A stretch of DNA of 64,000 nt from Shouchella lonarensis (GCF_900096965.1 NZ_FMYM01000009.1:1-64000); one strand, 5' to 3'. Positions 47,237 to 60,687 are shown, counted from the stretch's first letter. A program made the numbers and translations. The notes: generated by a model from the sequence alone, not told the origin.

Positions 47237-47599
47237 ATGAGCAGAGAGCAAATCATTGAAGCGATTAAAGAAATGACCGTTCTAGAATTGAACGATCTTG
47301 TAAAAGCAATTGAAGAGGAATTTGGTGTGACAGCGGCAGCGCCTGTAGCGGTGGCAGCTGGTGGTGGAGACGCAGGTGCAGCAGAGCAAACAGAATTTGA
47401 TGTTGTACTTGAGTCTGCTGGCTCATCTAAAATTGGTGTCATTAAAATTGTTCGCGAAATCACAGGTCTTGGCTTAAAAGAAGCAAAAGCACTTGTTGAT
47501 GGCGCACCAGCACCAGTAAAAGAAGGCGCATCTAAAGAAGAAGCTGAAGAGATGAAAGCGAAACTTGAAGAAGCTGGCGCGAGTGTTGCAGTGAAGTAA
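47237..47599 (+). CDS. rplL: 50S ribosomal protein L7/L12
   Basis: 120 aa. N-terminal dimer domain, Ala/Gly hinge (about 33-52) and C-terminal domain with [27 protein letters not shown], which binds translational GTPases. AGGAGG upstream. A terminator follows. Confidence 0.98.
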   Translation: MSREQIIEAIKEMTVLELNDLVKAIEEEFGVTAAAPVAVAAGGGDAGAAEQTEFDVVLESAGSSKIGVIKIVREITGLGLKEAKALVDGAPAPVKEGASKEEAEEMKAKLEEAGASVAVK

Positions 47600-47617
47600 T
47601 TTCTTTCCATTTGCACG

Positions 47618-47650
47618 AAAAAGGTCCGTGAAAGTTACGGGCCTTTTTTT
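47618..47650 (+). terminator. Terminator after rplL
   Basis: AAAAAGGTCCGT pairs with ACGGGCCTTTTT (12 bp, one G-U), then T. Confidence 0.87.
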
Positions 47651-47679
47651 CCGATTTTGATAATGGAGGATGGTAGGTC

Positions 47680-48300
47680 ATGAGTGATCATTACTATACA
47701 CGTACGCCAGGTGTAGACCATGATGAAAAAACGTGGTCATACGTGTTGCGAGGACATTCGTTTTTGTTTACAACAGACCGAGGGGTGTTTTCGAAAAGGG
47801 AAGTCGATTATGGTAGTCGGTTTTTAATTGAATCATATTCTTCTCCTGATGTTGCGGGCGATGTCCTTGATGTCGGTTGTGGGTATGGACCGATTGGGCT
47901 GGCAATCGCGCGAGTGGAGCAAGGCAGAATGGTAGAGATGATTGATGTAAATGAACGGGCGTGTGCGCTCGCAGCACGTAATGCGAAACAAAATCAAATT
48001 GACAATGTTGTTGTTCGGCATGTGGATGGTGCACAAGATGTCATAAAGAGAGATTTCGCGGCGATCGTCACCAATCCTCCAATTCGGGCGGGAAAAAAAG
48101 TGGTGTTTTCTATATATGAAGAGGCGCATGACCGTTTGTTAACGGGGGGGATGCTTTGGGTGGTTATCCAGAAAAAACAAGGCGCCGCCTCGACGAAGGA
48201 AAAGTTACAGGTGTTATTTGGGAAAGAATCAGTAGAGACGATAGCAAAAGATAAGGGATACGTTCTTTTTTGTGCAAAAAAAGATTTGACGAACGCATAG
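47680..48300 (+). CDS. ybxB: Class I SAM-dependent methyltransferase (YbxB, RsmC-like)
   Basis: 206 aa. Motif I VLDVGCGYGPIGLAIAR (about 64-80), acidic end of strand 2 MIDVNERAC, and the NPP-type motif IVTNPPIRAGK (about 128-138) typical of base N-methyltransferases such as RsmC. Probably methylates rRNA guanine; substrate not proven here. Occupies the rplL-rpoB interval as in B. subtilis. Confidence 0.93.
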   Translation: MSDHYYTRTPGVDHDEKTWSYVLRGHSFLFTTDRGVFSKREVDYGSRFLIESYSSPDVAGDVLDVGCGYGPIGLAIARVEQGRMVEMIDVNERACALAARNAKQNQIDNVVVRHVDGAQDVIKRDFAAIVTNPPIRAGKKVVFSIYEEAHDRLLTGGMLWVVIQKKQGAASTKEKLQVLFGKESVETIAKDKGYVLFCAKKDLTNA

Positions 48301-48343
48301 AAGTTATGATATTATTCTTTAATGCGTACGATTGCCCAATTTG

Positions 48344-48396
48344 CCGTTTCGATACTCATGAGCGTGAAACTCTGGTGATTGAAACGGTTCATTTTT
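48344..48396 (+). terminator. Probable terminator after ybxB
   Basis: CCGTTTCGAT (48344-48353) pairs with ATTGAAACGG (48378-48387), one G-U, 24-base loop, followed by TTCATTTTT. Confidence 0.6.
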
Positions 48397-48449
48397 GGTT
48401 ATGCTAAGTGAATGACTGTACTTATTCATACTATAAAGCTTTTTTTCTT

Positions 48450-48468
48450 CTTTGTACAGTCTATAAGT
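48450..48468 (+). repeat. Direct repeat upstream of rpoB, copy 1
   Basis: A 19-mer starting CTTTGTACAGT and ending TAAGT, 17 of 19 identical to copy 2, exactly 59 bases upstream of it. Confidence 0.75.
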
Positions 48469-48508
48469 TCACTTGCCTGTTGTTTTAAGAAGTGATAGTG
48501 GCAATTGT

Positions 48509-48527
48509 CTTTGTACAGTTTGTAAGT
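48509..48527 (+). repeat. Direct repeat upstream of rpoB, copy 2
   Basis: Second copy of the 19-mer; its TTGTAC forms the -35 of the proximal rpoB promoter. Confidence 0.75.
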
Positions 48528-48540
48528 GAGATACTATAAC
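48511..48540 (+). promoter_or_regulatory. Candidate rpoB promoter
   Basis: TTGTAC (48511-48516), 18 bases, TATAAC (48535-48540), 24 bases before the rpoB start. Confidence 0.6.
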
Positions 48541-48563
48541 GCGAGATTTAAGGGGTGAATCAG

Positions 48564-51500
48564 TTGACAGGTCAACTCATTCAGTATGGACGTCACCGCC
48601 AGCGAAGAAGCTATGCGCGTATTAACGAAGTGTTAGAGCTGCCGAATTTGATTGAGATTCAAACAGCTTCCTACCAATGGTTTCTTGATGAGGGTTTGCG
48701 GGAGATGTTTCGTGATATTTCTCCGATCCAAGATTTTACGGGTAATTTAGTGCTAGAATTTATTGATTATAGTCTTGGAGAACCAAAGTACCCAGTTGAA
48801 GAATCAAAAGAACGCGACGTCACGTTTGCTGCGCCTTTGCGTGTGAAAGTGCGCTTAATTAATAAAGAAACAGGCGAAGTGAAAGAGCAAGAAGTATTTA
48901 TGGGAGATTTTCCATTAATGACTGAAACTGGGACGTTCATCATTAACGGTGCTGAACGTGTCATCGTTTCTCAGCTTGTTCGTTCACCAAGTGTGTATTA
49001 CAATGAAAAAATTGACAAAAACGGAAAAAAAGGTTTTTCAGCAACGGTTATTCCGAATCGTGGGGCTTGGCTAGAGCTTGAAACGGATGCAAAAGATATT
49101 GTGTACGTACGTATTGACCGGACACGTAAAATCCCAGTATCCGTTCTTTTACGTGCGCTTGGTTTCGGGTCTAATCAAGAAATTATTAGTTTGCTTGGTG
49201 AAAATGAATATTTACGAAATACGCTCGAAAAAGACAACACCGACTCAACGGATAAAGCATTACTGGAAATCTATGAGCGTCTCCGTCCGGGTGAACCACC
49301 GACTGTTGAAAACGCAAAAAATTTGCTTGAATCTCGTTTCTTTGATCCAAAGCGGTATGACCTAGCGAATGTAGGCCGCTATAAAATAAACAAAAAACTT
49401 CACATCAAGAATCGATTGTTCAACCAGCGCCTAGCAGAGACGCTCGTTGACTCAGAAACTGGAGAAGTGCTCGCAGAAGAAGGTACACTTTTGGACCGCC
49501 GAACGTTGGATAAGCTTTTACCTTACTTAGAAAAAGGTCTAGGTTTCCGTACAGCCCGAACGTCAGGTGGTGTTTTAGAAGAGTCTGATGTCGATATCCA
49601 GTCTATTAATGTGTACGTTCCAGATGATTCAGACGGAGAACGCTACATTTCTGTTATCGGTAATGGAATGGTTTCAAGTGAAGTCAAGCATATTGCGCCG
49701 GCTGATATTGTGGCCGCAATTAGTTATTTCTTTAACTTGTTGCACGGTATTGGCGATACAGATGATATTGATCATTTAGGGAATCGCCGTCTCCGTTCTG
49801 TCGGTGAATTATTGCAAAATCAATTTCGAATTGGTTTGTCGCGGATGGAACGTGTCGTGAGAGAGCGGATGTCGATTCAAGACCCAAATGTCATTACGCC
49901 ACAAGGGTTGATCAATATTCGGCCTGTCATTGCATCGATTAAAGAGTTTTTCGGTAGCTCGCAGTTATCACAGTTTATGGATCAAACGAATCCATTAGCA
50001 GAATTGACACATAAACGGCGACTATCTGCCCTTGGACCGGGTGGTTTGACGAGAGAACGCGCTGGAATGGAAGTGCGTGATGTTCATTATTCACACTATG
50101 GTCGGATGTGTCCAATTGAAACACCAGAAGGACCAAATATTGGTTTAATCAACTCACTATCGTCTTATGCGAAAGTGAATGAGTTTGGTTTTATGGAAAC
50201 GCCATATCGTCGTGTCGATCCTGAGACAGGGAAAGTCACCGCACGAATTGATTATTTAACAGCAGATGAAGAAGACCAATATGTTGTTGCGCAAGCAAAC
50301 GCCAAGTTAAGTGAAGATGGTTCTTTTGTAGAGGAACAAATTGTTTCCCGTTTCCGTAGTGAAAACCTCATTGTTCCACGAGAACGTGTTGACTACATGG
50401 ATGTATCACCGAAGCAAGTTGTGTCGGCTGCGACGTCATGTATCCCGTTTCTCGAAAATGACGATGCCAACCGTGCGTTGATGGGTGCGAACATGCAGCG
50501 GCAAGCAGTGCCCCTCCTTGTACCGGAAGCGCCACTTGTTGGTACAGGAATGGAACATGTTTCAGCAAAAGACTCGGGGGCTGCGGTTGTTTCGAAGCAC
50601 CCAGGAATTGTTGAGCGTGTAACTGCCCGAGAAATTTGGGTGCGTCGTTTAGAGGAAGTTGGAGGGAAAGAAGTAAAAGGCGACTTGGATAAATACAACT
50701 TGCAAAAGTTTGTCCGTTCAAATCAAGGGACGAGTTATAATCAACGTCCTATTGTGCGTGAGGGAGATCGTGTGACAAAGCGCGAAATTCTTGCGGACGG
50801 TCCATCTATGGAGTTAGGTGAAATGGCGCTCGGTCGTAACGTGCTTGTCGGCTTTATGACGTGGGAAGGTTACAACTATGAAGATGCGATTATTTTAAGT
50901 GAGCGTCTTGTCAAAGATGATGTATATACATCGATTCACATTGAAGAATATGAGTTGGATGCGCGGGACACAAAGCTTGGACCTGAAGAAATTACACGTG
51001 ATATTCCAAACGTCGGTGAGGATGCGTTAAGAAACCTTGACGAGCGTGGCATTATTTATGTCGGTGCGGAAGTGAAGGATGGTGATATCCTTGTCGGGAA
51101 AGTGACGCCAAAAGGTGTGACTGAATTGACAGCAGAAGAGCGTTTATTGCATGCCATTTTTGGTGAGAAAGCACGTGAAGTGCGCGACACATCTTTAAGA
51201 GCACCGCATGGTGGTGACGGGATCGTCCTTGACGTGAAAATCTTTAACCGTGAAGACGGAGATGAATTGCCACCAGGTGTGAATCAGCTCGTTCGTGTGT
51301 ATATTGTCCAGAAGCGTAAAATTAACCAAGGGGACAAAATGGCAGGGCGTCACGGAAATAAAGGGGTTATTTCTCGGATACTGCCAGAAGAAGACATGCC
51401 ATTTTTACCAGACGGTACACCAATTGACATCATGTTGAACCCATTAGGGGTACCTTCACGTATGAACATTGGGCAAGTGTTGGAACTACATCTTGGGATG

Positions 51501-52097
51501 GCAGCGCGCAAGCTCGGTATTCACGTGGCTTCGCCGGTCTTTGATGGTGCGAGCGGTGATGACTTATGGCAAACGCTTGAAGAAGCAGGCATGGCCCGTG
51601 ACGGTAAGACCCTTTTATACGATGGACGCACCGGAGAACCATTTGATAACCGTGTTTCTGTTGGTGTGATGTATATGATTAAGCTGGCTCACATGGTTGA
51701 TGACAAGTTGCATGCGCGGTCTACGGGTCCATACTCACTTGTTACGCAGCAGCCATTAGGCGGAAAAGCACAATTTGGCGGGCAGCGTTTTGGAGAGATG
51801 GAAGTGTGGGCGCTAGAAGCGTACGGGGCAGCATATACCTTGCAAGAAATTCTCACAGTCAAATCTGATGATGTTGTTGGGCGTGTAAAAACGTATGAGG
51901 CGATTGTCAAAGGTGAGAATGTTCCTGAACCGGGTGTTCCAGAGTCATTTAAAGTATTGATCAAAGAGCTTCAGTCTCTTGGTATGGATGTCAAAATGTT
52001 ATCAAGCAATGAAGAGGAAATTGAGATGCGAGAGCTTGACGACGAAGATGAGCAGACGACTGAAAAACTAAATTTAACGCTTGAAAAGAGTGAATGA
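48564..52097 (+). CDS. rpoB: RNA polymerase beta subunit
   Basis: 1177 aa. Starts at TTG 48564 ([20 protein letters not shown] with the first residue Met), six bases after AAGGGGTG, as in B. subtilis rpoB; the GTG at 48555 overlaps the SD. The rifampicin region ([17 protein letters not shown] through [12 protein letters not shown], near residue 464 on) is wild type. C-terminus acidic ([15 protein letters not shown]). Catalytic core of transcription together with RpoC. Confidence 0.98.
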   Translation: MTGQLIQYGRHRQRRSYARINEVLELPNLIEIQTASYQWFLDEGLREMFRDISPIQDFTGNLVLEFIDYSLGEPKYPVEESKERDVTFAAPLRVKVRLINKETGEVKEQEVFMGDFPLMTETGTFIINGAERVIVSQLVRSPSVYYNEKIDKNGKKGFSATVIPNRGAWLELETDAKDIVYVRIDRTRKIPVSVLLRALGFGSNQEIISLLGENEYLRNTLEKDNTDSTDKALLEIYERLRPGEPPTVENAKNLLESRFFDPKRYDLANVGRYKINKKLHIKNRLFNQRLAETLVDSETGEVLAEEGTLLDRRTLDKLLPYLEKGLGFRTARTSGGVLEESDVDIQSINVYVPDDSDGERYISVIGNGMVSSEVKHIAPADIVAAISYFFNLLHGIGDTDDIDHLGNRRLRSVGELLQNQFRIGLSRMERVVRERMSIQDPNVITPQGLINIRPVIASIKEFFGSSQLSQFMDQTNPLAELTHKRRLSALGPGGLTRERAGMEVRDVHYSHYGRMCPIETPEGPNIGLINSLSSYAKVNEFGFMETPYRRVDPETGKVTARIDYLTADEEDQYVVAQANAKLSEDGSFVEEQIVSRFRSENLIVPRERVDYMDVSPKQVVSAATSCIPFLENDDANRALMGANMQRQAVPLLVPEAPLVGTGMEHVSAKDSGAAVVSKHPGIVERVTAREIWVRRLEEVGGKEVKGDLDKYNLQKFVRSNQGTSYNQRPIVREGDRVTKREILADGPSMELGEMALGRNVLVGFMTWEGYNYEDAIILSERLVKDDVYTSIHIEEYELDARDTKLGPEEITRDIPNVGEDALRNLDERGIIYVGAEVKDGDILVGKVTPKGVTELTAEERLLHAIFGEKAREVRDTSLRAPHGGDGIVLDVKIFNREDGDELPPGVNQLVRVYIVQKRKINQGDKMAGRHGNKGVISRILPEEDMPFLPDGTPIDIMLNPLGVPSRMNIGQVLELHLGMAARKLGIHVASPVFDGASGDDLWQTLEEAGMARDGKTLLYDGRTGEPFDNRVSVGVMYMIKLAHMVDDKLHARSTGPYSLVTQQPLGGKAQFGGQRFGEMEVWALEAYGAAYTLQEILTVKSDDVVGRVKTYEAIVKGENVPEPGVPESFKVLIKELQSLGMDVKMLSSNEEEIEMRELDDEDEQTTEKLNLTLEKSE

Positions 52098-52198
52098 ACG
52101 AGCCCAAATACAACGGATTAGCAGCCAGAATGTGAAGCGCAACTTTCTTTTTAGTTCTGGCGCTGAACGTTGATTACACAATAAGGGAGGTTGGCCCT

Positions 52199-55100
52199 TT
52201 GATCGATGTAAATAATTTCGAGTATATGAAAATCGGGTTGGCGTCGCCGAGTAAGATTCGTTCTTGGTCACGTGGAGAAGTAAAAAAACCTGAAACGATT
52301 AACTACCGCACATTGAAGCCAGAAAAAGACGGTTTGTTCTGTGAGCGAATTTTCGGTCCGCAAAAAGATTGGGAATGTCATTGTGGGAAATACAAGCGTG
52401 TACGCTATAAAGGTGTTGTTTGTGACCGTTGTGGTGTAGAAGTGACGCGAGCGAAAGTGCGACGTGAGCGGATGGGACATATTGAACTTGCCGCGCCTGT
52501 ATCACACATTTGGTATTTCAAAGGTATCCCGAGCCGGATGGGGCTCGTTCTTGACATGTCACCACGTTCGTTGGAGGAAGTCATCTACTTTGCCTCTTAT
52601 GTTGTAACAGAACCAGGCGACACACCGTTAGAGAAGAAACAATTGTTGTCTGAAAAAGAGTACCGTGCTTATTATGAAAAATATGGTGGCTCTTTCACGG
52701 CCTCCATGGGTGCTGAGGCAATCTATAAATTACTTGCTAGCCTTGATTTGGAGAAAGAAGTCGGTCAATTAAAAGATGAACTCGAAACAGCCCAAGGTCA
52801 ACGCCGGACACGGGCCATTAAGAGATTAGAAGTGCTTGAAGCATTTCGAAACTCTGGAAATGAGCCATCTTGGATGATTCTTGAAGTATTACCGGTCATT
52901 CCACCTGAGTTGCGTCCGATGGTGCAACTTGATGGGGGTCGCTTTGCAACCTCTGACTTAAACGATTTGTATCGTCGTGTCATAAACCGGAACAACCGCT
53001 TAAAACGTTTGCTCGATTTAGGTGCACCAAATATTATTGTGCAAAATGAAAAGAGAATGTTACAAGAAGCGGTCGATGCATTGATTGATAACGGTCGCCG
53101 TGGTCGTCCGGTAACAGGGCCAGGAAATCGTCCACTTAAATCTCTTTCTCACATGTTGAAAGGAAAGCAAGGGCGTTTTCGGCAAAACTTGCTCGGGAAA
53201 CGTGTGGATTACTCGGGACGTTCTGTTATTGTTGTCGGTCCGAATTTGAAAATGTATCAATGTGGACTGCCAAAAGAGATGGCGTTAGAGCTATTTAAGC
53301 CGTTTGTCATGAAAGAGCTTGTTTCAAAAGGTTTTGCGCACAACATTAAGAGTGCCAAACGCAAAGTTGAACGGGTACAGCCGGAAGTATGGGATGTGCT
53401 TGAAGAGGTCATTCGCGAACATCCAGTATTGTTAAACCGCGCACCGACGTTGCACCGACTAGGGATTCAGGCATTCGAGCCGATTTTAGTCGAAGGGCGT
53501 GCCATCAAGCTCCACCCACTTGTTTGTACAGCATACAACGCTGACTTTGATGGTGACCAAATGGCGGTTCACGTGCCATTGTCGGCAGAAGCGCAAGCAG
53601 AAGCGCGTATTTTGATGCTTGCAGCACAAAATATTTTAAATCCAAAAGATGGTAAGCCAGTCGTGACGCCATCACAAGATATGGTTCTAGGGAACTATTA
53701 CTTGACAATGGAGAACAAAGATGCGGATGGCGAGGGAGCGATTTTCAAAGATGCGAATGAGGCAATTACCGCATACCAAAATGGTTATGTTCATTTGCAC
53801 ACGCGTATCGCGCTACCGGTTCGTTCATTAAACAAGTCAACATTTACGGATGAGCAACAAGCTATGTTGTTGCTTACAACGGTTGGGAAGTTGTTATTTA
53901 ATGAGATCCTCCCAGACACGTTTCCGTATATTAACGAGCCGACACAAAAGAATTTGGAAGTGGAGACGCCAGCCAAATATATGGTGCCAAGTGATACAGA
54001 TGTAAAGGCACTTTTTAAAGAACGTGAGATGATTCCACCGTTTAGAAAAGGGTTCTTAGGGAATGTCATCGCGGAAGTATTCAAGAAGTTCAAGATTACG
54101 GCAACATCGAAAATGCTTGATCAAATGAAAGACTTAGGTTTTGCTTACTCGACGAGAGCAGGTATTACGGTAGGCATCTCAGACATTGTTGTTTTACCTG
54201 AGAAAAAGGAAATTTTAGCTGACGCTGAACAGAAGGTAGACCGGATCACAAAGCAGTTCCGTCGAGGGTTAATTACCGAAGAGGAGCGTTATGACCGTGT
54301 CATTTCCATTTGGAGTGAGGCAAAAGACGTTATTCAGAGCAAACTCATGAGTACACTGAACGTGCGTAACCCCATCTTTATGATGAGTGATTCTGGAGCG
54401 CGGGGAAATGCGTCTAACTTTACGCAACTTGCGGGGATGCGTGGTCTCATGGCAAATCCATCTGGACGAATCATTGAGTTACCGATTAAGTCGAGTTTCC
54501 GAGAAGGTTTAACCGTGCTAGAATACTTTATTTCTACTCACGGTGCGCGGAAAGGATTAGCGGATACAGCATTGAAGACGGCTGATTCTGGTTACTTAAC
54601 GCGTCGTCTTGTCGACGTTGCCCAAGATGTCATTGTTCGCGAAAATGATTGTGGCACAGACCGAGGATTAGAAGTCGCAGCAATCACAGAAGGAACAGAA
54701 ACAATTGAAGGATTATATGATCGCCTTGTCGGTCGTGTGGCCTTTAAGACGGTGTATCATCCAGAGACAAATGACGTCATCGTGCGTCGTAATGAACAAA
54801 TGAATGAAGATAGTGCAAAAGAAATTGTCGATGCAGGTGTTGATGCGGTAACGATTCGTTCTGTATTTACATGCAATACACGTCATGGCGTGTGTAAAGC
54901 GTGTTACGGTCGTAATTTAGCAACCGGCAGTGATGTTGAGGTCGGCGAAGCAGTTGGGATCATTGCTGCGCAATCGATTGGTGAGCCGGGGACGCAGCTA
55001 ACGATGCGAACGTTCCATACAGGCGGGGTAGCTGGCGATGATATTACTCAAGGTTTGCCGAGGATTCAAGAGTTGTTTGAAGCGAGAAATCCAAAGGGGC

Positions 55101-55819
55101 AGGCTGTGATCACTGAAGTGACAGGGGAAGTGGTTGATGTCAACGACAGTGACAAGCGTGAAGTAACCGTTCAAAATGAGCTTGAGACAAAACAATATGC
55201 TATTCCTTATGGAGCAAGAGTGAAAGTTGCTGTAGGCGATCAGGTTGTTCCTGGCCAGCCATTAACAGAAGGGTCAATTGATCCAAAAGAATTGTTAAAA
55301 GTGACCGGTATGGATGGCGTACAGGCGTATTTGCTACGCGAAGTACAGAAGGTATACCGGATGCAAGGGGTAGAAATTGGTGATAAACACGTTGAAGTGA
55401 TGGTGCGCCAAATGCTCCGTAAGATTCGTATTGTGGATGCCGGTGATACAGGTGTACTTCCAGGCTCATTAATTGAGATCCAGAAGTTCAACGATGTCAA
55501 TAAAGATGTGTTATTGACAAATAAACGACCTGCTACTGGTCGTCCAGTATTGCTCGGGATTACGAAGGCATCGCTTGAGACAGATTCTTTCTTATCAGCA
55601 GCTTCATTCCAAGAGACAACACGTGTCCTAACCGATGCGGCAATCAAAGGAAAACGTGATGAGTTGCTTGGGTTAAAAGAAAACGTCATTATCGGAAAGC
55701 TTGTTCCAGCAGGAACAGGATTAGACCGATACCGTCGCCTTGGTATCCATTCTTCTTATGATGAACGAGCAGATCATGAAGAGCAGACACAACCAGAAGA
55801 GATGGTTGCACAAGAATAA
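52199..55819 (+). CDS. rpoC: RNA polymerase beta' subunit
   Basis: 1206 aa, TTG start at 52199 ([17 protein letters not shown]), eight bases after GGGAGG. Zinc-binding ECHCGKYKR and CDRCGVEV near the N-terminus, catalytic NADFDGD at 447-453 with the three Mg-binding Asp, trigger loop [19 protein letters not shown] near the C-terminal third, second zinc site [14 protein letters not shown]. Follows rpoB after 101 bases containing only a small hairpin. Confidence 0.98.
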   Translation: MIDVNNFEYMKIGLASPSKIRSWSRGEVKKPETINYRTLKPEKDGLFCERIFGPQKDWECHCGKYKRVRYKGVVCDRCGVEVTRAKVRRERMGHIELAAPVSHIWYFKGIPSRMGLVLDMSPRSLEEVIYFASYVVTEPGDTPLEKKQLLSEKEYRAYYEKYGGSFTASMGAEAIYKLLASLDLEKEVGQLKDELETAQGQRRTRAIKRLEVLEAFRNSGNEPSWMILEVLPVIPPELRPMVQLDGGRFATSDLNDLYRRVINRNNRLKRLLDLGAPNIIVQNEKRMLQEAVDALIDNGRRGRPVTGPGNRPLKSLSHMLKGKQGRFRQNLLGKRVDYSGRSVIVVGPNLKMYQCGLPKEMALELFKPFVMKELVSKGFAHNIKSAKRKVERVQPEVWDVLEEVIREHPVLLNRAPTLHRLGIQAFEPILVEGRAIKLHPLVCTAYNADFDGDQMAVHVPLSAEAQAEARILMLAAQNILNPKDGKPVVTPSQDMVLGNYYLTMENKDADGEGAIFKDANEAITAYQNGYVHLHTRIALPVRSLNKSTFTDEQQAMLLLTTVGKLLFNEILPDTFPYINEPTQKNLEVETPAKYMVPSDTDVKALFKEREMIPPFRKGFLGNVIAEVFKKFKITATSKMLDQMKDLGFAYSTRAGITVGISDIVVLPEKKEILADAEQKVDRITKQFRRGLITEEERYDRVISIWSEAKDVIQSKLMSTLNVRNPIFMMSDSGARGNASNFTQLAGMRGLMANPSGRIIELPIKSSFREGLTVLEYFISTHGARKGLADTALKTADSGYLTRRLVDVAQDVIVRENDCGTDRGLEVAAITEGTETIEGLYDRLVGRVAFKTVYHPETNDVIVRRNEQMNEDSAKEIVDAGVDAVTIRSVFTCNTRHGVCKACYGRNLATGSDVEVGEAVGIIAAQSIGEPGTQLTMRTFHTGGVAGDDITQGLPRIQELFEARNPKGQAVITEVTGEVVDVNDSDKREVTVQNELETKQYAIPYGARVKVAVGDQVVPGQPLTEGSIDPKELLKVTGMDGVQAYLLREVQKVYRMQGVEIGDKHVEVMVRQMLRKIRIVDAGDTGVLPGSLIEIQKFNDVNKDVLLTNKRPATGRPVLLGITKASLETDSFLSAASFQETTRVLTDAAIKGKRDELLGLKENVIIGKLVPAGTGLDRYRRLGIHSSYDERADHEEQTQPEEMVAQE

Positions 55820-55836
55820 TTTTTTATAACATCGCA

Positions 55837-55875
55837 TCAGGGCTATTGACATAGCCCTGAGTGTGATGATATGAT
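55837..55875 (+). promoter_or_regulatory. str operon promoter with -35 inside a perfect palindrome
   Basis: TTGACA (55846-55851), 18 bases, TATGAT (55870-55875). The -35 is the centre of a 10-bp inverted repeat, TCAGGGCTAT (55837-55846)/ATAGCCCTGA (55851-55860), with loop TGAC. No T-run follows, so it is not a typical terminator. Confidence 0.75.
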
Positions 55876-56630
<755 letters not shown>

Positions 56631-56671
56631 AGTAAAACCACACTTATTGAATATTGAAAGGAGGGGGAGTT

Positions 56672-57142
56672 ATGCCTCGTAAAGGTCCAGTTACACGTCG
56701 TGATGTGCTGCCTGATCCGATTTATAATTCTAAGCTTGTCACCCGCCTTATTAACCGCATGATGGTTGATGGGAAGCGTGGCACAGCACAAACGATTTTG
56801 TACCAAGCGTTTGATCTCGTGAAAGAACGTAGTGGGAAAGATCCGATGGAAGTATTTGATCAAGCATTAAAAAACATCATGCCTGTACTTGAAGTGAAAG
56901 CCCGTCGTGTTGGTGGTGCAAACTATCAAGTCCCAATTGAGGTGAAATCTGATCGTCGTACGACACTAGGTCTACGTTGGTTAGTAAACTATGCCCGTCT
57001 TCGCGGTGAGAAGACAATGCAAGAACGTCTTGCGGGTGAAGTGCTTGATGCAGCAAACAATACAGGTGCTTCAGTGAAGAAACGCGAAGATACGCATAAG
57101 ATGGCAGAAGCAAACAAAGCTTTTGCGCATTATCGCTGGTAA
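56672..57142 (+). CDS. rpsG: 30S ribosomal protein S7
   Basis: 156 aa. [20 protein letters not shown] start, seven bases after AAAGGAGGGGG; conserved [11 protein letters not shown] and [14 protein letters not shown] segments. Initiator of 30S head assembly. Confidence 0.98.
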   Translation: MPRKGPVTRRDVLPDPIYNSKLVTRLINRMMVDGKRGTAQTILYQAFDLVKERSGKDPMEVFDQALKNIMPVLEVKARRVGGANYQVPIEVKSDRRTTLGLRWLVNYARLRGEKTMQERLAGEVLDAANNTGASVKKREDTHKMAEANKAFAHYRW

Positions 57143-57185
57143 GTTAAGATATCAATTTTTGTAGATCAGAAAGGAGAGAGACACT

Positions 57186-59264
57186 ATGGCAAGAGAATTC
57201 TCCTTGAAAGATACGCGTAACATCGGCATCATGGCTCACATTGATGCCGGTAAAACGACTGCAACAGAACGGATTTTATTCTACACAGGTCGTGTGCACA
57301 AAATTGGTGAAACACACGAAGGTGCATCCCAAATGGACTGGATGGAGCAAGAGCAAGAGAGAGGGATTACAATTACCTCTGCTGCGACAACCGCCCAATG
57401 GAAAGAGCATCGTATCAACATCATTGATACACCTGGGCATGTAGACTTTACCGTCGAAGTTGAACGGTCGTTGCGCGTACTCGACGGAGCCGTTGCTGTT
57501 CTTGATGCCCAATCAGGAGTAGAACCACAAACCGAAACCGTTTGGCGTCAAGCGACAACATATGGAGTACCGAGAATTGTGTTCGTCAATAAGATGGACA
57601 AGACTGGTGCGGATTTCATGTATTCAGTTGGTACATTGCGTGATCGTCTGCAAGCCAATGCGCATCCGATTCAGTTGCCAATCGGTGCAGAAGATGAATT
57701 CGTCGGTATGATTGACTTGATTGAGATGGTCGCTCATATTTCTAAAGACGATCTTGGACAGGACTGGGAAACGACAGAAATTCCAGATGAATATAAAGAG
57801 CAAGCAGAGAAACTTCAGGAGTCTTTACATGAAGCCGTTGCTGAACTTGATGAAGATTTGATGATGAAGTACCTTGAAGGGGAGCCTTTAACAAAGGAAG
57901 AAGTTAAAGCAGCGATCCGTAAAGGAACATGCGAAGTCAATTTTTACCCAGTTATTTGTGGATCTGCGTTCAAAAACAAAGGGGTACAACTTTTGCTTGA
58001 TGCGGTACTGGACTATCTCCCGTCTCCGTTAGATGTTCCAGCAATTAAAGGGCATGTGCCTGATACGGATGAGGAAGTAACGCGTGAGTCCGGTGATGAT
58101 CAACCGTTTTCCGCGCTTGCATTTAAAGTGATGACAGACCCATTTGTTGGAAAGTTGACTTTCTTCCGAGTGTATTCAGGAACACTTGATTCTGGTTCTT
58201 ACGTCCGTAATGCAACGAAAGATAAGCGTGAACGTGTAGGTCGGATTTTACAGATGCACGCAAATTCACGAGAAGAAATTTCAACGGTATATTCCGGTGA
58301 TATTGCAGCTGCTGTTGGCTTGAAGGATACAACAACAGGAGACACTCTCTGTGATGAAAAGCATTTAGTCATCTTGGAGTCTATGAACTTCCCAGATCCG
58401 GTTATTCACTTATCAGTTGAACCGAAGTCGAAGGCTGACCAGGATAAGATGGGGATTGCCCTTTCGAAATTAGCAGAAGAAGATCCGACATTTAAAACAC
58501 ATACAGACGAAGAAACGGGTCAAACAATCATTGGTGGAATGGGTGAGCTTCATCTGGACATCATCGTTGACCGGATGCGTCGTGAGTTTAAAGTCGAAGC
58601 CAATGTCGGTGCACCGCAAGTTTCTTACCGTGAAACGATTCGTAGCACGGCACAAGTGGAAGGGAAATTTGTTCGTCAGTCTGGTGGGCGTGGACAATTT
58701 GGTCATGTTTGGATTGAGTTTTCACCAAATGAAGAAGGCGCTGGATTTGAGTTTGAAAATGCGGTTGTTGGGGGCGTTGTTCCTCGAGAATACATTTCTT
58801 CTGTCCAAGCAGGAATTGAAGAAGCGCTTGATAACGGGATGATTGCTGGTTATCCGGTGATTGACCTGAAAGCGAAACTTTATGACGGTTCTTATCATGA
58901 CGTTGACTCCTCGGAGATGGCATTTAAAATTGCTGCATCGATGGCGCTTAAAAATGCAAAAACAAAATGTAACCCAGTTTTACTTGAGCCACTGATGAAA
59001 GTGGAAGTCGTTGTACCAGAAGAGTATATGGGCGACATCATGGGTGATGTGACTGCACGACGTGGCCGTGTCGAAGGTATGGAAGCGCGTGGGAACGCAC
59101 AAATTGTTAAAGCGTTTGTACCACTTGCTGAAATGTTTGGATATGCAACATCACTTCGTTCACGTACACAAGGTCGCGGCACGTATACGATGTTCTTTGA
59201 TCACTATGAAGAAGTGCCAAAGAGTGTCGCTGAAGAGATCATTAAAAAGCAAACAGGCGCTTAA
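57186..59264 (+). CDS. fusA: Elongation factor G
   Basis: 692 aa translocation GTPase. G1 AHIDAGKTT (17-25), switch [11 protein letters not shown]4 NKMDKTGAD, and the five-domain length are normal. The fusidic-acid regions look wild type. AAAGGAGAGAG upstream of the ATG. Confidence 0.98.
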   Translation: MAREFSLKDTRNIGIMAHIDAGKTTATERILFYTGRVHKIGETHEGASQMDWMEQEQERGITITSAATTAQWKEHRINIIDTPGHVDFTVEVERSLRVLDGAVAVLDAQSGVEPQTETVWRQATTYGVPRIVFVNKMDKTGADFMYSVGTLRDRLQANAHPIQLPIGAEDEFVGMIDLIEMVAHISKDDLGQDWETTEIPDEYKEQAEKLQESLHEAVAELDEDLMMKYLEGEPLTKEEVKAAIRKGTCEVNFYPVICGSAFKNKGVQLLLDAVLDYLPSPLDVPAIKGHVPDTDEEVTRESGDDQPFSALAFKVMTDPFVGKLTFFRVYSGTLDSGSYVRNATKDKRERVGRILQMHANSREEISTVYSGDIAAAVGLKDTTTGDTLCDEKHLVILESMNFPDPVIHLSVEPKSKADQDKMGIALSKLAEEDPTFKTHTDEETGQTIIGGMGELHLDIIVDRMRREFKVEANVGAPQVSYRETIRSTAQVEGKFVRQSGGRGQFGHVWIEFSPNEEGAGFEFENAVVGGVVPREYISSVQAGIEEALDNGMIAGYPVIDLKAKLYDGSYHDVDSSEMAFKIAASMALKNAKTKCNPVLLEPLMKVEVVVPEEYMGDIMGDVTARRGRVEGMEARGNAQIVKAFVPLAEMFGYATSLRSRTQGRGTYTMFFDHYEEVPKSVAEEIIKKQTGA

Positions 59265-59314
59265 ACCGTTTCTCATTGCGCCTAAAGCAATTTTGTTGTA
59301 CCCTAGGAGAGGTA

Positions 59315-59332
59315 AGGGATATATTTATCCCT
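59315..59332 (+). other. Hairpin in the fusA-tuf gap
   Basis: AGGGATA/TATCCCT with loop TATT, followed by CTCTTTCC. May be a weak attenuator or processing site that sets the tuf to fusA ratio. Confidence 0.4.
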
Positions 59333-59379
59333 CTTTCCTATCAATAAATAATGATTGCAATTAAGGGAGGAAATGAAGC

Positions 59380-60570
59380 ATGGCAAAAGAAAAATTTGAC
59401 CGTTCCAAAACGCATGCCAACATTGGCACAATTGGACACGTTGACCACGGTAAAACAACATTAACAGCTGCAATTGCAACTGTTCTTGCAAAACGTTCAG
59501 GTAAAGGGAGCGCTGCTTCTTACGATAGTATTGATAATGCGCCAGAGGAAAAAGAGCGTGGTATTACAATTAATACATCACACGTTGAATATGAAACTGA
59601 AGCACGTCACTACGCGCACGTTGACTGCCCAGGACACGCTGACTATGTGAAAAACATGATCACGGGTGCTGCGCAAATGGATGGCGGAATTCTTGTTGTA
59701 TCTGCAGCAGATGGCCCAATGCCACAAACACGTGAGCACATCTTGCTTTCTCGTAACGTAGGTGTACCGGCGCTTGTTGTATTCTTGAACAAGTGTGATA
59801 TGGTTGATGATGAAGAGTTACTAGAGCTTGTGGAAATGGAAGTTCGTGATCTTCTATCTGAATATGACTTCCCTGGTGACGATGTTCCGGTTATCCAAGG
59901 TTCAGCATTGAAAGCACTCGAAGGTGAAGCAGAGTGGGAAGAGAAAATCGTTGAATTGATGAATGCAGTTGACGAGTATATCGAAACACCAGAGCGTGAC
60001 AAAGATAAGCCATTCATGATGCCAGTTGAGGATGTATTCTCAATCACAGGTCGTGGTACGGTTGCGACAGGTCGTGTTGAGCGTGGACAATTGAATGTTG
60101 GAGACACGGTTGAAATCCTCGGTATTGCAGAAGAGAAGCAATCTACAACAGTAACTGGGGTAGAGATGTTCCGTAAGCTTCTTGACTATGCAGAAGCTGG
60201 TGACAACATTGGCGCGCTCTTGCGTGGTGTTGCCCGTGAAGACATCCAACGTGGTCAAGTGCTTGCAAAGCCAGGTACAATTACACCGCACACGAAGTTC
60301 AAAGCGGAAGTATACGTACTTTCTAAAGAAGAGGGTGGACGTCATACACCATTCTTCACGAACTATCGTCCACAATTCTATTTCCGTACAACAGACGTAA
60401 CAGGCGTTGTTCATTTGCCAGAAGGTACGGAAATGGTCATGCCTGGAGACAACACGGAAATGATTGTAGAACTCATTGCACCAATTGCTCTTGAAGAGGG
60501 AACACGTTTCTCTATTCGTGAGGGTGGCCGCACAGTTGGTTCTGGTGTTGTGTCAACAATTGAGAAGTAA
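59380..60570 (+). CDS. tuf: Elongation factor Tu
   Basis: 396 aa GTPase that brings aminoacyl-tRNA to the ribosome. GHVDHGKTT (G1), DCPGHADYV (G3), NKCDMVDD (G4), and the Thr in GITINTSH are all present. AAGGGAGG before the ATG. It is also the known target of Doc-type toxins such as that encoded at 35326-35721. A strong terminator ends the operon. Confidence 0.98.
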   Translation: MAKEKFDRSKTHANIGTIGHVDHGKTTLTAAIATVLAKRSGKGSAASYDSIDNAPEEKERGITINTSHVEYETEARHYAHVDCPGHADYVKNMITGAAQMDGGILVVSAADGPMPQTREHILLSRNVGVPALVVFLNKCDMVDDEELLELVEMEVRDLLSEYDFPGDDVPVIQGSALKALEGEAEWEEKIVELMNAVDEYIETPERDKDKPFMMPVEDVFSITGRGTVATGRVERGQLNVGDTVEILGIAEEKQSTTVTGVEMFRKLLDYAEAGDNIGALLRGVAREDIQRGQVLAKPGTITPHTKFKAEVYVLSKEEGGRHTPFFTNYRPQFYFRTTDVTGVVHLPEGTEMVMPGDNTEMIVELIAPIALEEGTRFSIREGGRTVGSGVVSTIEK

Positions 60571-60582
60571 TTGATTTACGGT

Positions 60583-60609
60583 AAAAAGCGCCCTTGTAGG
60601 GTGCTTTTT
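60583..60609 (+). terminator. Terminator after tuf
   Basis: AAAAAGCGCCCT pairs with AGGGTGCTTTTT (12 bp, one G-U) around TGT. The S10 operon therefore needs its own promoter. Confidence 0.9.
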
Positions 60610-60658
60610 ATTTGATTGCTAGAAAGCTACTACCAGTAAAACTTTTTCCTTTTACCCC

Positions 60659-60687
60659 TTGCAATCACCCATACATGTCTGTATAAT
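60659..60687 (+). promoter_or_regulatory. S10 operon promoter
   Basis: TTGCAA (60659-60664), 17 bases, TATAAT (60682-60687). About 160 bases before rpsJ. Confidence 0.9.

Noticed and set aside
59315-59332. Hairpin before tuf as a full terminator
   Set aside because: Stem is only seven mostly weak pairs and is not followed by a proper T-run; kept as a possible attenuator only.
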